A stretch of DNA of 32,180 nucleotides from JBBREP01 sp036501845 (GTDB lineage: Bacteria; Actinomycetota; Acidimicrobiia; IMCC26256; PALSA-610). The translations under genes and the position numbers were made by a program. Location: contig DASXZO010000085.1 in assembly GCA_036501845.1 (NCBI GenBank), positions 1 through 32,180 on the forward strand, read 5' to 3'. Of this stretch, positions 16,233-24,307 are shown piece after piece (position 1 is the stretch's first letter; each line of letters opens with the position of its first letter). The notes below the pieces were generated by a model that made no database searches, was not told where the DNA came from, and saw only the letters and a program-made list of their open reading frames with translations.

Positions 16233-16263
16233 GGTAACCGAACACTGACCGCCAGGTGATCAC
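16233..16263 (+). promoter_or_regulatory. Conserved upstream element of mini-gene 2
   Basis: Begins GGTAACC and ends GATCAC; the second copy of the element at 16022-16053. It lies immediately after the hairpin of mini-gene 1, so each mini-gene appears to be a separate transcription unit. Confidence 0.55.
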
Positions 16264-16328
16264 CCCTCGATCCACCTTTCGGGATCATGGAGAAGTCCAA
16301 GCCCGGGGTTGGAGTGAGGAGGTGCACC

Positions 16329-16361
16329 ATGATTCGCCGCAAGGGCAACCGGTGGGACTAG
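16329..16361 (+). CDS. Ten-codon peptide gene 2 (MIRRKGNRWD)
   Basis: The second copy of the ten-codon gene, with GAGGAGGTGCACC before ATG and a TAG stop. Eight codons downstream of position 2 encode the identical core RRKGNRWD, with three synonymous differences from copy 1. The start-proximal sequence (GAGGAGGTGCA) is also shared, while the sequence between this and the upstream element has diverged, so it is not a recent duplication. A strong terminator follows after 19 nt. Its 3' end faces the FHA-HTH gene on the other strand. Function unknown. Confidence 0.7.
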   Translation: MIRRKGNRWD

Positions 16362-16380
16362 TCCACCGACGAAGCGTGTG

Positions 16381-16413
16381 AGAGGTGCCTCGCCGATGCG
16401 GGGCACCTCTTTC
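16381..16413 (+). terminator. Intrinsic terminator after mini-gene 2
   Basis: AGAGGTGCC pairs perfectly with GGCACCTCT, extended inward by further pairs (TCG with CGG), leaving a small loop, and followed by TTTCG. It is the best terminator in the window and lies between the mini-gene and the convergent FHA gene. Confidence 0.75.
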
Positions 16414-16433
16414 GCGATCACCGCGGCAACGCG

Positions 16434-17030
16434 TCAGTACCGCGTGCGAGTGAGCGCCCACTGCTGAGCACGCAGCGCGAGCGTCTCTTTGTTGCGATCC
16501 TCGTCGAAGAGGTCGAGCTTGTCGTAGAGGCCCTGCAACACCATCTTCACCGCGGCCGTGCTCGTGAAGCGCCGGCTCGCGACCTCGCTCAGTGTCGCGA
16601 GTCGCGGTGACGGACGGCCCTCGTCGTAATACGCGAACAGCAGCTCGAGCACTTCGGCCTCGGTCGGCGTGAGCCGGATCTGACGTTTGGCGACCTGACG
16701 CACCGTCGCGGCCACACCGCCGGCCCGCTCGTCCTCGCTCAAGAGGAAGTCGAAGGTGGCGGCTCCCCCGCCGAGCTCGATCACCGCGCCGTGCGCGAGC
16801 ACCTGCGGCTGCCAAGGTCGCAACGCTGCGCTGTCGACGCGTGTGCCATTGGTCGACTCGCAGTCGACGATCCGCCACACGCCGGCCTCGTGCTCGACGC
16901 GCGCGTGCAGCCGGCTGATGCCGGGATCGTCGATCACGATCTCGTTCTCGGGGTCGCGCCCGATGCGGGCCGTTGCCGAATCGAGCTCGCGATCGCCGCC
17001 GACGTGACCTCGCCCCCGCAGCCTTGCCAT
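16434..17030 (-). CDS. FHA-domain protein with C-terminal winged-helix-like region
   Basis: A 198-residue cytoplasmic protein. Residues about 20-95 form a forkhead-associated domain with the phosphothreonine-binding signature: GRDPEN, then SRLHARVEH, then STNGTRVDS. Residues about 118-198 (RLTPTEAEVLELLFAYYDEGR onward, with LSEVASRRFTSTAAVKMVLQGLYDKL) look like a helix-turn-helix DNA-binding domain. The protein could change gene expression on binding a phosphorylated partner; the nearby PknK-like kinase is a candidate. The ATG at 17030 has a TAACCT -10 box 8 nt upstream, so it can be transcribed alone as a leaderless mRNA, although it also follows the GGDEF-EAL gene by 46 nt. Confidence 0.85.
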   Translation of the reverse strand: MARLRGRGHVGGDRELDSATARIGRDPENEIVIDDPGISRLHARVEHEAGVWRIVDCESTNGTRVDSAALRPWQPQVLAHGAVIELGGGAATFDFLLSEDERAGGVAATVRQVAKRQIRLTPTEAEVLELLFAYYDEGRPSPRLATLSEVASRRFTSTAAVKMVLQGLYDKLDLFDEDRNKETLALRAQQWALTRTRY

Positions 17031-17038
17031 GGCGAGGC

Positions 17039-17044
17039 AGGTTA
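17039..17044 (-). promoter_or_regulatory. -10 box TAACCT of the FHA-HTH gene
   Basis: Minus-strand TAACCT followed by 8 nt and ATG at 17030; no ribosome-binding site is present. Fits a leaderless start inside the gap after the GGDEF-EAL gene. Confidence 0.45.
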
Positions 17045-17076
17045 CGGCCGCACCCCCGCGCGGCCCCGCGATCGGT

Positions 17077-19671
17077 TCAGCGCCAGTGGCCGATGGCCGT
17101 CACGGCACGCTCGAGTTGCGTGATCGGCTCGATGCGCCGCGGTTCCCAGCCCTGCAGCCACTCGTTGAAAGCGTCGGCCGGGATCGGTCGGCTCATGAAG
17201 TAGCCCTGCGCGATGTCGCAGCACTGACGGGCGAGCAGGTCCCACGACACCCGGTCCTCCACGCCCTCGGCGACCACCTTCAAACCAAGGTTGTGCCCGA
17301 GGTCGACGATCGACTTCACGATCGCGGCGTCGCTCTCGTTGGCGCCCATCGTCATCACGAACGAGCGGTCGACCTTGATCTCCTGTACCGGAAGGCGCTG
17401 CAAGTGGCTCAGCGACGAGTAGCCCGTGCCGAAGTCGTCGATCGACAGCCGCACGCCGAGCGCGGCCAGCCGCTCGATCGCCGCAACCGACCGCGCCGGC
17501 TCCATGATCGTGGTCTCGGTGATCTCGAGCGTCAGCTTGCTGGGCTCGAGACCGATTTCGGCGAGCAGGTCGGCGAAGAGGTCGGGCGTCGACATGTCGA
17601 GCAAGCCGAGGGCCGACAAGTTGACCGCGATCGACATGTCGTAGCCGTTGTCGTTCCACTCCTTGCACTGCGCGATCGCTTCGCGCGCCACAAGACGAGT
17701 GAGCGGCCCGATCAGACCGGTGCGTTCCGCGATCGCGACGAACACGTCAGGCGACATGAAGCCGTGCTCGGGATGGAACCAGCGCACAAGTGCCTCGGCG
17801 CCCACGACGTGCTCGTCGCTGATGCGCACCTTCGGCTGGTAGTACACCTGCAGTTGCCGACGCTCGATCGCTTCGCGCAAGGCACCCACGAGCGCGAGCC
17901 GCGTCACCGTGTTCTCGTCGGTCTCGGCGTCGTACACGGCGATGCCGCTCGGCTCGCGCTTGGCCGAATACATCGCGATGTCGGCGCGCTTGAGCAAGGT
18001 GTGCGCGTCGGCGCCGTGCAGAGGCGCAACCGTGATGCCGATGCTCCCCGCGATCTCCAGTGACACACCGCGCAACGCGAACGGCGGGACGAGCACCGAG
18101 CGCGCCTGGTTCGCAACCTCTTGCGCGGTCTCGACGTCGGCGATGCCCGGCACCACGATGGCGAACTCGTCACCGCCGAGCCGGGCCACAGTCGCGCTGT
18201 CTCCGAGCGCGCCCGAGAGCCGCGACGCGACCAGCGAGAGCACCTCGTCGCCGGTGTCGTGGCCGAGCGTGTCGTTCACGTCCTTGAAGCGGTCGAGGTC
18301 CATGAGCATCACGGCCACGCCGTCATTCCCGCTGCGGTTGAGCGCATCGCTCACCCGGTCGACGAAGCTCGTACGGTTCGCCAGTCCCGTGAGCGCGTCG
18401 TGGGCCGCCTGGTACTCGCGCTCGCGCACCTCACGAGCCACGCGGTCGATCAGCCGACCGTTCTCGAGCGCGACACCCGCGTGGTTGGCGAGCGCTTCGA
18501 GGAGACGGCCGTCGCCCGAGTCGAAGGTGGCGCCCTCGTTGAGGCGGTCGGCCACGAGCAGGTAGCCCGCCACGCCCTCCTCGCCGTAGAGCGGAGCCAC
18601 GGCCAGATCACGCACGCCGAAGTCGTCGAGCAGCTCGGCGCGCGCGCTCGACCGTCGCGCGAAGCGACGACCGTCGGGCGTGACCAGCAGCACCTCGTGG
18701 CGTTGCACGACGCGATCCCAGAACGGGCCGCCGGCGTCGACCATCTCCGAGGTGACGTCGGCGTCGCCCGACAGGCGCATCCGCAGGCACCGCTCCCCGT
18801 CGAGGCCGACGAGGACGATCTCGGCGATGTCCGCACGCAACGCGCGTCGCACTTGTTCGAGGATGGCGGTGAGCACCGACTCGGCCCGCCGCGCCCCACT
18901 CACCGCGCGCGTGAAGTCGTAGAGGAGGTGCAGGCTCGCGTAACGCTGCGCCAGCGCGCTGTAGCCGTGGTACGCGGCGTAGAGCACACCGCCGATCACC
19001 ACGAGCAGGATCGCAGCGGCGGAATTGAAGTGGATCAGCAGGCTCGCAGCCAGGGCCAGGCTGGTGTTGGCAACCGCGGTGCCCACGCCCACCACCATGG
19101 TGGTGAGTGCCTCACGCTCACCGCCATGCCAGGCGATGACCGTGCTGACGGAGGTCCAGCCGACGACGTCTGCCGCCAGCACGGCCGCCACCGCGGCGAG
19201 CCAGGTGCGGGGCTGGGTGATGTCGGCCGTGTGGCACAGCACACCGAACACGGCGAGGGCGGCGACGCTCTCGAACGTGAACAGCGCGAAGTTGAACATC
19301 ACCTTGCGCGCCGAGCGCTGCTTGGGAACCACCACCGCCATCTCGCCGATCGCCCGCGACACCACCAGCGCCACCGGCGAGGCGAGGTACAGCGCGATCG
19401 TGAGTGGGATCTCCGAGAACGTGAAGGCGTGCGCTTCCCGCCGGATCTCGATCTCGACGGTGAAGATGGCGCACGCCGCGAACAGCACCGCCAGCAGCCA
19501 CGGCGGCAGCAGCCCGTTGGCGTGGATCACCGGGTGGCCGGCGACCACAGGGGCCAGCGCGGCCGTCCCGACGAGCAGTGCTGCAGAGAGCGCCGCAACC
19601 CGGATACCGGCGTCAGGGCGCGCGCCACCGCCGTGTGGCCGCCCGTTCGGCTGCGGAGCTTCCTGGCTCAT
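17077..19671 (-). CDS. Membrane GGDEF-EAL protein (c-di-GMP synthesis/degradation)
   Basis: An 864-residue inner-membrane protein. Residues 24-240 hold about seven hydrophobic segments, residues 250-410 a GAF-like sensor, then a diguanylate cyclase domain with intact GGDEF (499-503) and a phosphodiesterase domain with EAL (626-628), NLSA, EITET, DDFGTG and AEGVED. All visible catalytic motifs are intact, so it may both make and break c-di-GMP. No RxxD inhibitory site precedes GGDEF. ATG 19671 is preferred over GTG 19716 because AAGG lies about 9 nt upstream. Proline is abundant at the N-terminus. It is upstream of the FHA-HTH gene on the same strand. Signal sensed is unknown. Confidence 0.92.
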   Translation of the reverse strand: MSQEAPQPNGRPHGGGARPDAGIRVAALSAALLVGTAALAPVVAGHPVIHANGLLPPWLLAVLFAACAIFTVEIEIRREAHAFTFSEIPLTIALYLASPVALVVSRAIGEMAVVVPKQRSARKVMFNFALFTFESVAALAVFGVLCHTADITQPRTWLAAVAAVLAADVVGWTSVSTVIAWHGGEREALTTMVVGVGTAVANTSLALAASLLIHFNSAAAILLVVIGGVLYAAYHGYSALAQRYASLHLLYDFTRAVSGARRAESVLTAILEQVRRALRADIAEIVLVGLDGERCLRMRLSGDADVTSEMVDAGGPFWDRVVQRHEVLLVTPDGRRFARRSSARAELLDDFGVRDLAVAPLYGEEGVAGYLLVADRLNEGATFDSGDGRLLEALANHAGVALENGRLIDRVAREVREREYQAAHDALTGLANRTSFVDRVSDALNRSGNDGVAVMLMDLDRFKDVNDTLGHDTGDEVLSLVASRLSGALGDSATVARLGGDEFAIVVPGIADVETAQEVANQARSVLVPPFALRGVSLEIAGSIGITVAPLHGADAHTLLKRADIAMYSAKREPSGIAVYDAETDENTVTRLALVGALREAIERRQLQVYYQPKVRISDEHVVGAEALVRWFHPEHGFMSPDVFVAIAERTGLIGPLTRLVAREAIAQCKEWNDNGYDMSIAVNLSALGLLDMSTPDLFADLLAEIGLEPSKLTLEITETTIMEPARSVAAIERLAALGVRLSIDDFGTGYSSLSHLQRLPVQEIKVDRSFVMTMGANESDAAIVKSIVDLGHNLGLKVVAEGVEDRVSWDLLARQCCDIAQGYFMSRPIPADAFNEWLQGWEPRRIEPITQLERAVTAIGHWR

Positions 19672-19768
19672 AGGTGCCTTGGTCGAGAGACGGCGTCCGT
19701 TCACGCCTCTGACCACGGATATCGGCAGCCTGGGGCACCCGCTGGAGGCTTAGCCACCTCAGCACCAA

Positions 19769-19783
19769 CACCCACAATGGGTG
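19769..19783. promoter_or_regulatory. Palindrome CACCCA-CAA-TGGGTG
   Basis: Perfect 6-bp arms with a 3-nt centre in the divergent gap between the GGDEF-EAL gene (start 19671, minus) and the 33-aa peptide gene (start 19871, plus). It could be an operator for either. Confidence 0.35.
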
Positions 19784-19799
19784 ACATAGGCCACCACAG

Positions 19800-19838
19800 T
19801 CTCGGAGGCGATCAACCACGCAGCGTGGCCAACCGAGA
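19800..19838 (+). promoter_or_regulatory. Two-tier hairpin in the leader of the secreted mini-peptide
   Basis: An inner perfect hairpin, CCACGC-A-GCGTGG (19816-19828), lies inside outer arms TCTCGG (19800-19805) and CCGAGA (19833-19838). The structure ends 32 nt before the peptide ATG and about 18 nt before its ribosome-binding site. It could be an mRNA control element or a protein-binding site on DNA. Confidence 0.4.
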
Positions 19839-19870
19839 ACTCCTGCACCCACCTACCCAGGAGTCCTCAA

Positions 19871-19972
19871 ATGCGCAAGTTCACCAAGGCCGCCCTCGCC
19901 ATCGTCCCCGTCGCCGCCCTTGCCGTCGCGCAGTTCGCCCCCGTGCTCGGCGACATCGTGGTGCATCACTGA
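19871..19972 (+). CDS. 33-residue putative secreted peptide
   Basis: A short gene with a good ribosome-binding site (AGGAGTCCTCAA before ATG). The peptide begins MRKFTKAALAIVPVAALAVA, a typical basic n-region and hydrophobic core, followed by QFAPVLGDIVVHH. It is either a signal-peptide-bearing precursor, which would release about a dozen residues ending in His-His, or a single-span membrane peptide. It has no homologue that I recognise. It lies alone on the plus strand; its last 7 nt overlap the 3' end of the convergent kinase gene. The clean ribosome-binding site, signal sequence and structured leader make it more likely real than chance. Confidence 0.6.
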   Translation: MRKFTKAALAIVPVAALAVAQFAPVLGDIVVHH

Positions 19973-22900
19973 TCAAAAGCTCGTCCGAGCCGCTCTGTGA
20001 GCCACGTGCTCACCACGGGATCCGGCTTTGCACGGTCAAGAATCGCCAGGCCCGCGGACGCGAGTTCGCGGGCCTGTTCGTGTTGTCGTTCGGCAAGCAG
20101 AGCCGCGCAGATCGCCCGATGAATCGCCCACAGGTTCCGTAACGCCGGCCTCAGGATCTGCTCGACGAGCCAGTCGACGCGGGGCGCGATGTCTGGCGGA
20201 CCAAGCGCCATGAGTAACGGGCCCGGGAAGACAACGTTGAACCGCTCGTAGCTCGACCCGCTCGCCGTGAGGAACGCCGCACGCGTGCGAAGCAATGCAT
20301 CACCGGCATCGTGCTCTCCGCGCAGGTAGTGAAGCAGCGCCAATTCGTTGGCGGCGCCCGGAGGATGGGTCCCGTTGAACGCGGCAGCCCAAGGCGGACC
20401 GAGCAACGCTATATACGACAGGTCAGCGATTGCATCGATCACTCCGTCACCGACGAACCGATCGCGCTTCACACTCGCAATCTGACCGGTCCACATCGGC
20501 ACAGTTAGCCCGAACATCCGCGTTGGGTAGTCACACAGCGGATCATCCGCCGCAACGATCACTCTGTTCAGAAGATCGGGAGCGTCGGACCCATTCGCGA
20601 TTTCGATCGAAGCGCTGAGCGAGTCCAGATAGACGCGTTGGAGACGCTCCAACGGTTGCCGCGAGGCGCGCTCGGCATACACGCGCGCCCCTGGGACATC
20701 GCCAAGCTCAAACGCGATCTCCGACGCGTGAATGGCCAAGCTCCCAAGCTGCGTCGCAGCGCCAAGCGCCTCGGCGTCGTCGATTGCGTCGTCGAGAAGG
20801 CTGCGTGCGGCAGCCGGGTCAACGACCGCGACGAGCGTCGCCGTGGCGAACGCAGCATCGACATACGCGCGGCGATCGCCCGCGCCTTGAAGCTCTCTGA
20901 GAGCATCGAACGAGCGCCAAACATGTTCGATGATCGGCGCACCCCGGGCATTGGCTGCGTAGACATCGTTAGTCGCGGCTTGGACCGCTAAACGCGCGGC
21001 ATACGCACCGTCTCCTCTGGACCGCGCTGCAGACGCTGCGGCGGCGGCGAGGTTTGCGGCTTGTTCGTAGTCGCCTCGGCGTTTGAGGAGTTCTACGTAG
21101 GTGCTCGTGAGTTGGTCGCGGCGGCGGCTGTCGGGGATGCGGGCCAACGCTGCCGCGGCAGCGTGCTCGGCGGTGTCGTACTCCCCTGTCGCGAGGTGCG
21201 CTTCGGCACTGACCGCCAGTGCCTGGGTGCCCACATCGTCGGCGCGCTCGGTCCAGCGGTCGGCGAGGGTGCCGCTGCGCTCGAACTCGCCGCGGCGCAA
21301 CAACAGCTCGGCTTCGAGCGTGTCGGCCGTGCCGGGTACGGGCTCGTGACCGGTCTCGCGCACGAGCGACGTCCAGCGGTCGGCGTTGGCGAGCGCGAAA
21401 CGGTCGAGGGCCACCCGGGCGGCTCGTGACGACACGTCACCGACGAAGGCCGACTCGTCGCGCGCACCGAGCTCGAACGCCGCGGCCGCGTGGTGCGCGA
21501 TCGCCTCGGGCTCAGTGGCCGCATCGTCGAGCTTGTGCGCCACCTTGACATGCGCGTCGCGCCGGGTGCCGTCGTCGAGGCGGTCGTAGGCGACTTCTCG
21601 CAGCAGCGGATGCGTCCACTCGGCTTCAGTCGACCCCGCGATCGTGGAATCAGGGCGCAGGCGCACGAGGCCGCTGCGGCACATGAGCCCGAGGGCCATG
21701 GTGACGCCGATCGTCTCGGGCCAGAACACTTCGCCGCAGGTGGCGGCAAGGTCGAGTTCGGCTCCCGCGGCGGAACCGACTCGCGCCAGGCGCTGACCGA
21801 TGAGCTCTCGCACGTCGGTAGTGGCGGCGTGAAGCGGTGCTAGCGCCGGCGCTAGCTCGGTTGCGAGCTCTGGCGCTAGCGCCCGCGCTAGCAGCAGTTC
21901 GCGCGCGAGCAACGGGTTACCCCCCGCCAGCTCCACCGCCTCGGCGCCGGCGAGATCGACGATCACGTCGTCGGGCAACGGGCCGAGCGCGAGCGTGCGC
22001 ACATCGAGATCGTCACCGTCGACAAACCCAGGTCGCGCCCCGAGCCACAGCGCGCCTGCGATGCCGGGTCGGAACGCGAGGCGTCCGAGGAGGTCGACGA
22101 GGTCGTCGGCCGCGTGGTGCAGGTCGTCGACGACGGCCACCGGCCGCTCGCACGCGCCCACGAGCGCCGCCATCGCGTCGGCGATCGTGGCCGGATCGGC
22201 TTCGACACTGCCGCCCGCCTCGACGCCGGTCACGTGGACGACGAGGTCGGCATGGTGCTCGCCCAGCAGCTCGACGAGCCGCGCGTGGTCACCCACGCGC
22301 CGCACCCACGGCGCGAGCACACGCAGGTCGTTCACCGCCTCCGTGCAGGCTGCGCGCAACACGGTGGCGCCGCCGAGCGCGGCGCGCGTCGCGGCCGAGT
22401 CGAGCAGCCACGACTTGCCCATCCCGGGGGGCGCGGTCACGAGCAGGCCCCGCAACTCGCGCGCGGCTTGCGCGGCGTCGATCATGTCGAGGAGCTGCGC
22501 CACCTCGAGCTCGCGGCCGTGGTGTGCAGCCGGCGCGTCGGACGACGGAGTCGGCGCGCCGCGGCGAGTAGGTCCGTCGTCGAGCACGATCGGCGCCGCA
22601 ACCGAAGGCGCCGACACTGAGCCCGCGAGCGATCGCAACTGCGCGGCCACGAAAGCGGCGCTCGGCCGGAGCGCAGCGTCGGCGGCGCAGCACGACTCGA
22701 TCAGCGCGCGTGCGTGCGCGGACACGTCGGGCAACCCCTGCTCGATCGCCACCAACACGTCAGTGGTACCGGTCAACGCCTCGAGCAGCATCACGCCCAG
22801 CGACCACACGTCGACGGCGGGGCTCACCTCGGTGCCGGACGGCGCGTAGGCCGTGGTGGCCACCAGCGCCGGCGCGCCTTCGACCCAGCCATCGAGCGTC

Positions 22901-23379
22901 ACGCCATCGAGCGCAGCGGCGCCGAAGTCGATGAGCACCGGGCCGGCGGGTGTCAACAACACGTTGCCGGGTTTCACGTCGCGGTGCACGACGCCAGCCG
23001 CGTGCGCAGCCGCGAGCGCCGACGCCACCGGCGCGAGGATGGCCGCGGCCACCGACGCCTCGAGCCGACCGTCGTCGAGCAGCGAGGCAAGCGTCCCCGC
23101 GTCGAGGAGCGGAGTGGCCAGATACGGCTCACCGTCCTCTTCGCCCACCGCGAACAGCGACACCACGTGCTCGTGATCGATCCTGCGCAGCGCGGCCGCC
23201 TCGCGCGCCATGCGAGCGCGCGCGAACACGTCTGATGGATCGCGCAGCAGTTTGAGCGCGACGACGATGCCGTCGCCGTCGGCCCGCCATACCTCCGTGT
23301 CGTCACCGCCGCCGAGCCAGCGGTCGATCCGAAAACCTCCGACGATGCTGCCCGACGCAGGCGCCAGCCCTGCGCGCAC
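19966..23379 (-). CDS. PknK-like Ser/Thr protein kinase with AAA ATPase and TPR-like repeats
   Basis: About 1137 residues. Residues 12-245 are a Hanks-type kinase: Lys43 in VALK, catalytic Asp134/Lys136/Asn139 in HRDVKPGN, and the metal-binding Asp151 in DFG; the glycine loop is degenerate (LGGGDDTEVW). After a linker comes an ATPase module with Walker A (APPGMGKS) near residue 315 and Walker B (AVVDDLHHA), then helical repeats to the C-terminus, as in mycobacterial PknK and the MalT/LuxR group, but without a terminal LuxR helix-turn-helix. The start is uncertain (GTG 23379 or 23400); further extension would run into the transporter gene. It probably acts in the cytoplasm. The FHA-HTH protein and the GGDEF-EAL enzyme nearby are plausible partners. 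Confidence 0.88.
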   Translation of the reverse strand: MRAGLAPASGSIVGGFRIDRWLGGGDDTEVWRADGDGIVVALKLLRDPSDVFARARMAREAAALRRIDHEHVVSLFAVGEEDGEPYLATPLLDAGTLASLLDDGRLEASVAAAILAPVASALAAAHAAGVVHRDVKPGNVLLTPAGPVLIDFGAAALDGVTLDGWVEGAPALVATTAYAPSGTEVSPAVDVWSLGVMLLEALTGTTDVLVAIEQGLPDVSAHARALIESCCAADAALRPSAAFVAAQLRSLAGSVSAPSVAAPIVLDDGPTRRGAPTPSSDAPAAHHGRELEVAQLLDMIDAAQAARELRGLLVTAPPGMGKSWLLDSAATRAALGGATVLRAACTEAVNDLRVLAPWVRRVGDHARLVELLGEHHADLVVHVTGVEAGGSVEADPATIADAMAALVGACERPVAVVDDLHHAADDLVDLLGRLAFRPGIAGALWLGARPGFVDGDDLDVRTLALGPLPDDVIVDLAGAEAVELAGGNPLLARELLLARALAPELATELAPALAPLHAATTDVRELIGQRLARVGSAAGAELDLAATCGEVFWPETIGVTMALGLMCRSGLVRLRPDSTIAGSTEAEWTHPLLREVAYDRLDDGTRRDAHVKVAHKLDDAATEPEAIAHHAAAAFELGARDESAFVGDVSSRAARVALDRFALANADRWTSLVRETGHEPVPGTADTLEAELLLRRGEFERSGTLADRWTERADDVGTQALAVSAEAHLATGEYDTAEHAAAAALARIPDSRRRDQLTSTYVELLKRRGDYEQAANLAAAAASAARSRGDGAYAARLAVQAATNDVYAANARGAPIIEHVWRSFDALRELQGAGDRRAYVDAAFATATLVAVVDPAAARSLLDDAIDDAEALGAATQLGSLAIHASEIAFELGDVPGARVYAERASRQPLERLQRVYLDSLSASIEIANGSDAPDLLNRVIVAADDPLCDYPTRMFGLTVPMWTGQIASVKRDRFVGDGVIDAIADLSYIALLGPPWAAAFNGTHPPGAANELALLHYLRGEHDAGDALLRTRAAFLTASGSSYERFNVVFPGPLLMALGPPDIAPRVDWLVEQILRPALRNLWAIHRAICAALLAERQHEQARELASAGLAILDRAKPDPVVSTWLTERLGRAFDQ
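21839..21892. repeat. Cluster of CTAG palindromes inside the kinase gene
   Basis: A perfect 18-bp palindrome GCTAGCGCCGGCGCTAGC (21839-21856), then GGCGCTAGCGCC (21872-21883) and GCGCTAGC (21885-21892). Four CTAG tetramers lie within 54 bp. They encode the LARALAPELATELAPALAP stretch of the kinase. CTAG is normally rare in bacterial DNA. Confidence 0.7.
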
Positions 23380-23411
23380 GCCAGAATTCTCGCGCGACAC
23401 CCGAGGCGGTG

Positions 23412-24272
23412 TCAGGCCGTCGTCAACGTGTCGGCGCCGGATTGCGAGAGACGCCACACACACGCCAGGGCCACGATGGCGGCCACACAGAGCAGCATCA
23501 CGTTGCCCCCGGCGCCCACGCTGATCGACTCGTGGAACAGCGCAATGCCGAGCACCGACGCGGTGATCGGCTCCACGGTCTCGTTCACGGGCAGGCCGGC
23601 GCCGATCTCGGCACCCTGGAACATGCTCTGCGCGAGCCAGAGACCGACGAACGTGGCGATCGTGAGCGCGTACGGCTCCCAATGGGTGAGCACGGCGATC
23701 GGACCCTCGGGAACGAGATGGGCGAACGTCTTGGTGAGCGCCGAGTTGACGCCGTAGCAGAGGCCGGCGCCGAGACCGAGGCACACCGCGCGCTGCGAAC
23801 CATGCAGGTGCTGAGCGATACCGACGGTGGCCGCGACCGCGGCACCGATCACGAAGAGCGCCGGCAACCAGCGCGTGATCGACGCCGACGCCGCACCTTC
23901 ACTCGGCGCGGCGCGGTACAAGAAGATGGCGAGGCTCGCGCACAGCAGGATCGCCAGCCCGATCTCCTGGTGCGACACCCGCCGGTGCCGCCAGCGCGCC
24001 GCCAGTGGGATCGCGAACAAGAGGTTCAGCGGAAGGATCGGCTGCACGAGCACGAGCGAACCGATGGCGAGCGCGGTGGCATGCAAGCCGTAGGCGCCGA
24101 CGTCGCAGCTCATCCCGAGCCACCACCGCTTGCGCTTGGCGAGCCGGCCGAGCAACGCCGGATCGAGTTCCTCGCCTTCGTGCTCGAACACCTCGCGATG
24201 TTCGAGGGCGTTCCCGACACCGAAGAGCGCGGCGGCACCGAGTGCCAACAGTGCCGCGATCGCGTTTCTCAC
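23412..24272 (-). CDS. DMT/EamA-type membrane transporter
   Basis: A 286-residue integral membrane protein with about nine or ten hydrophobic segments, resembling the drug/metabolite transporter superfamily: small, hydrophobic throughout, with a duplicated EamA-like organisation and a conserved ETVEPITASVLGIALFHESI segment near the C-terminus that is typical of the second EamA repeat. An unusual hydrophilic loop (LEHREVFEHEGEELD) follows segment 1. The start is GTG 24272, supported by GGGGGTGCAGC upstream. It lies 130 nt downstream of the topoisomerase B gene and just before the kinase on the same strand (32-nt gap), so it may be co-transcribed with the kinase. Substrate unknown. Confidence 0.85.
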   Translation of the reverse strand: MRNAIAALLALGAAALFGVGNALEHREVFEHEGEELDPALLGRLAKRKRWWLGMSCDVGAYGLHATALAIGSLVLVQPILPLNLLFAIPLAARWRHRRVSHQEIGLAILLCASLAIFLYRAAPSEGAASASITRWLPALFVIGAAVAATVGIAQHLHGSQRAVCLGLGAGLCYGVNSALTKTFAHLVPEGPIAVLTHWEPYALTIATFVGLWLAQSMFQGAEIGAGLPVNETVEPITASVLGIALFHESISVGAGGNVMLLCVAAIVALACVWRLSQSGADTLTTA

Positions 24273-24307
24273 GCTGCACCCCCAATATCTGAGGTCGCTC
24301 TCCTACG

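Noticed and set aside
19672..19716. GTG start 15 codons upstream for the GGDEF-EAL protein
   Set aside because: No ribosome-binding site there, while ATG 19671 has AAGG at a suitable distance.
23380..23784. N-terminal extension of the kinase frame
   Set aside because: It overlaps the DMT transporter gene, is Arg-rich and lacks similarity; the kinase domain begins just after GTG 23379.
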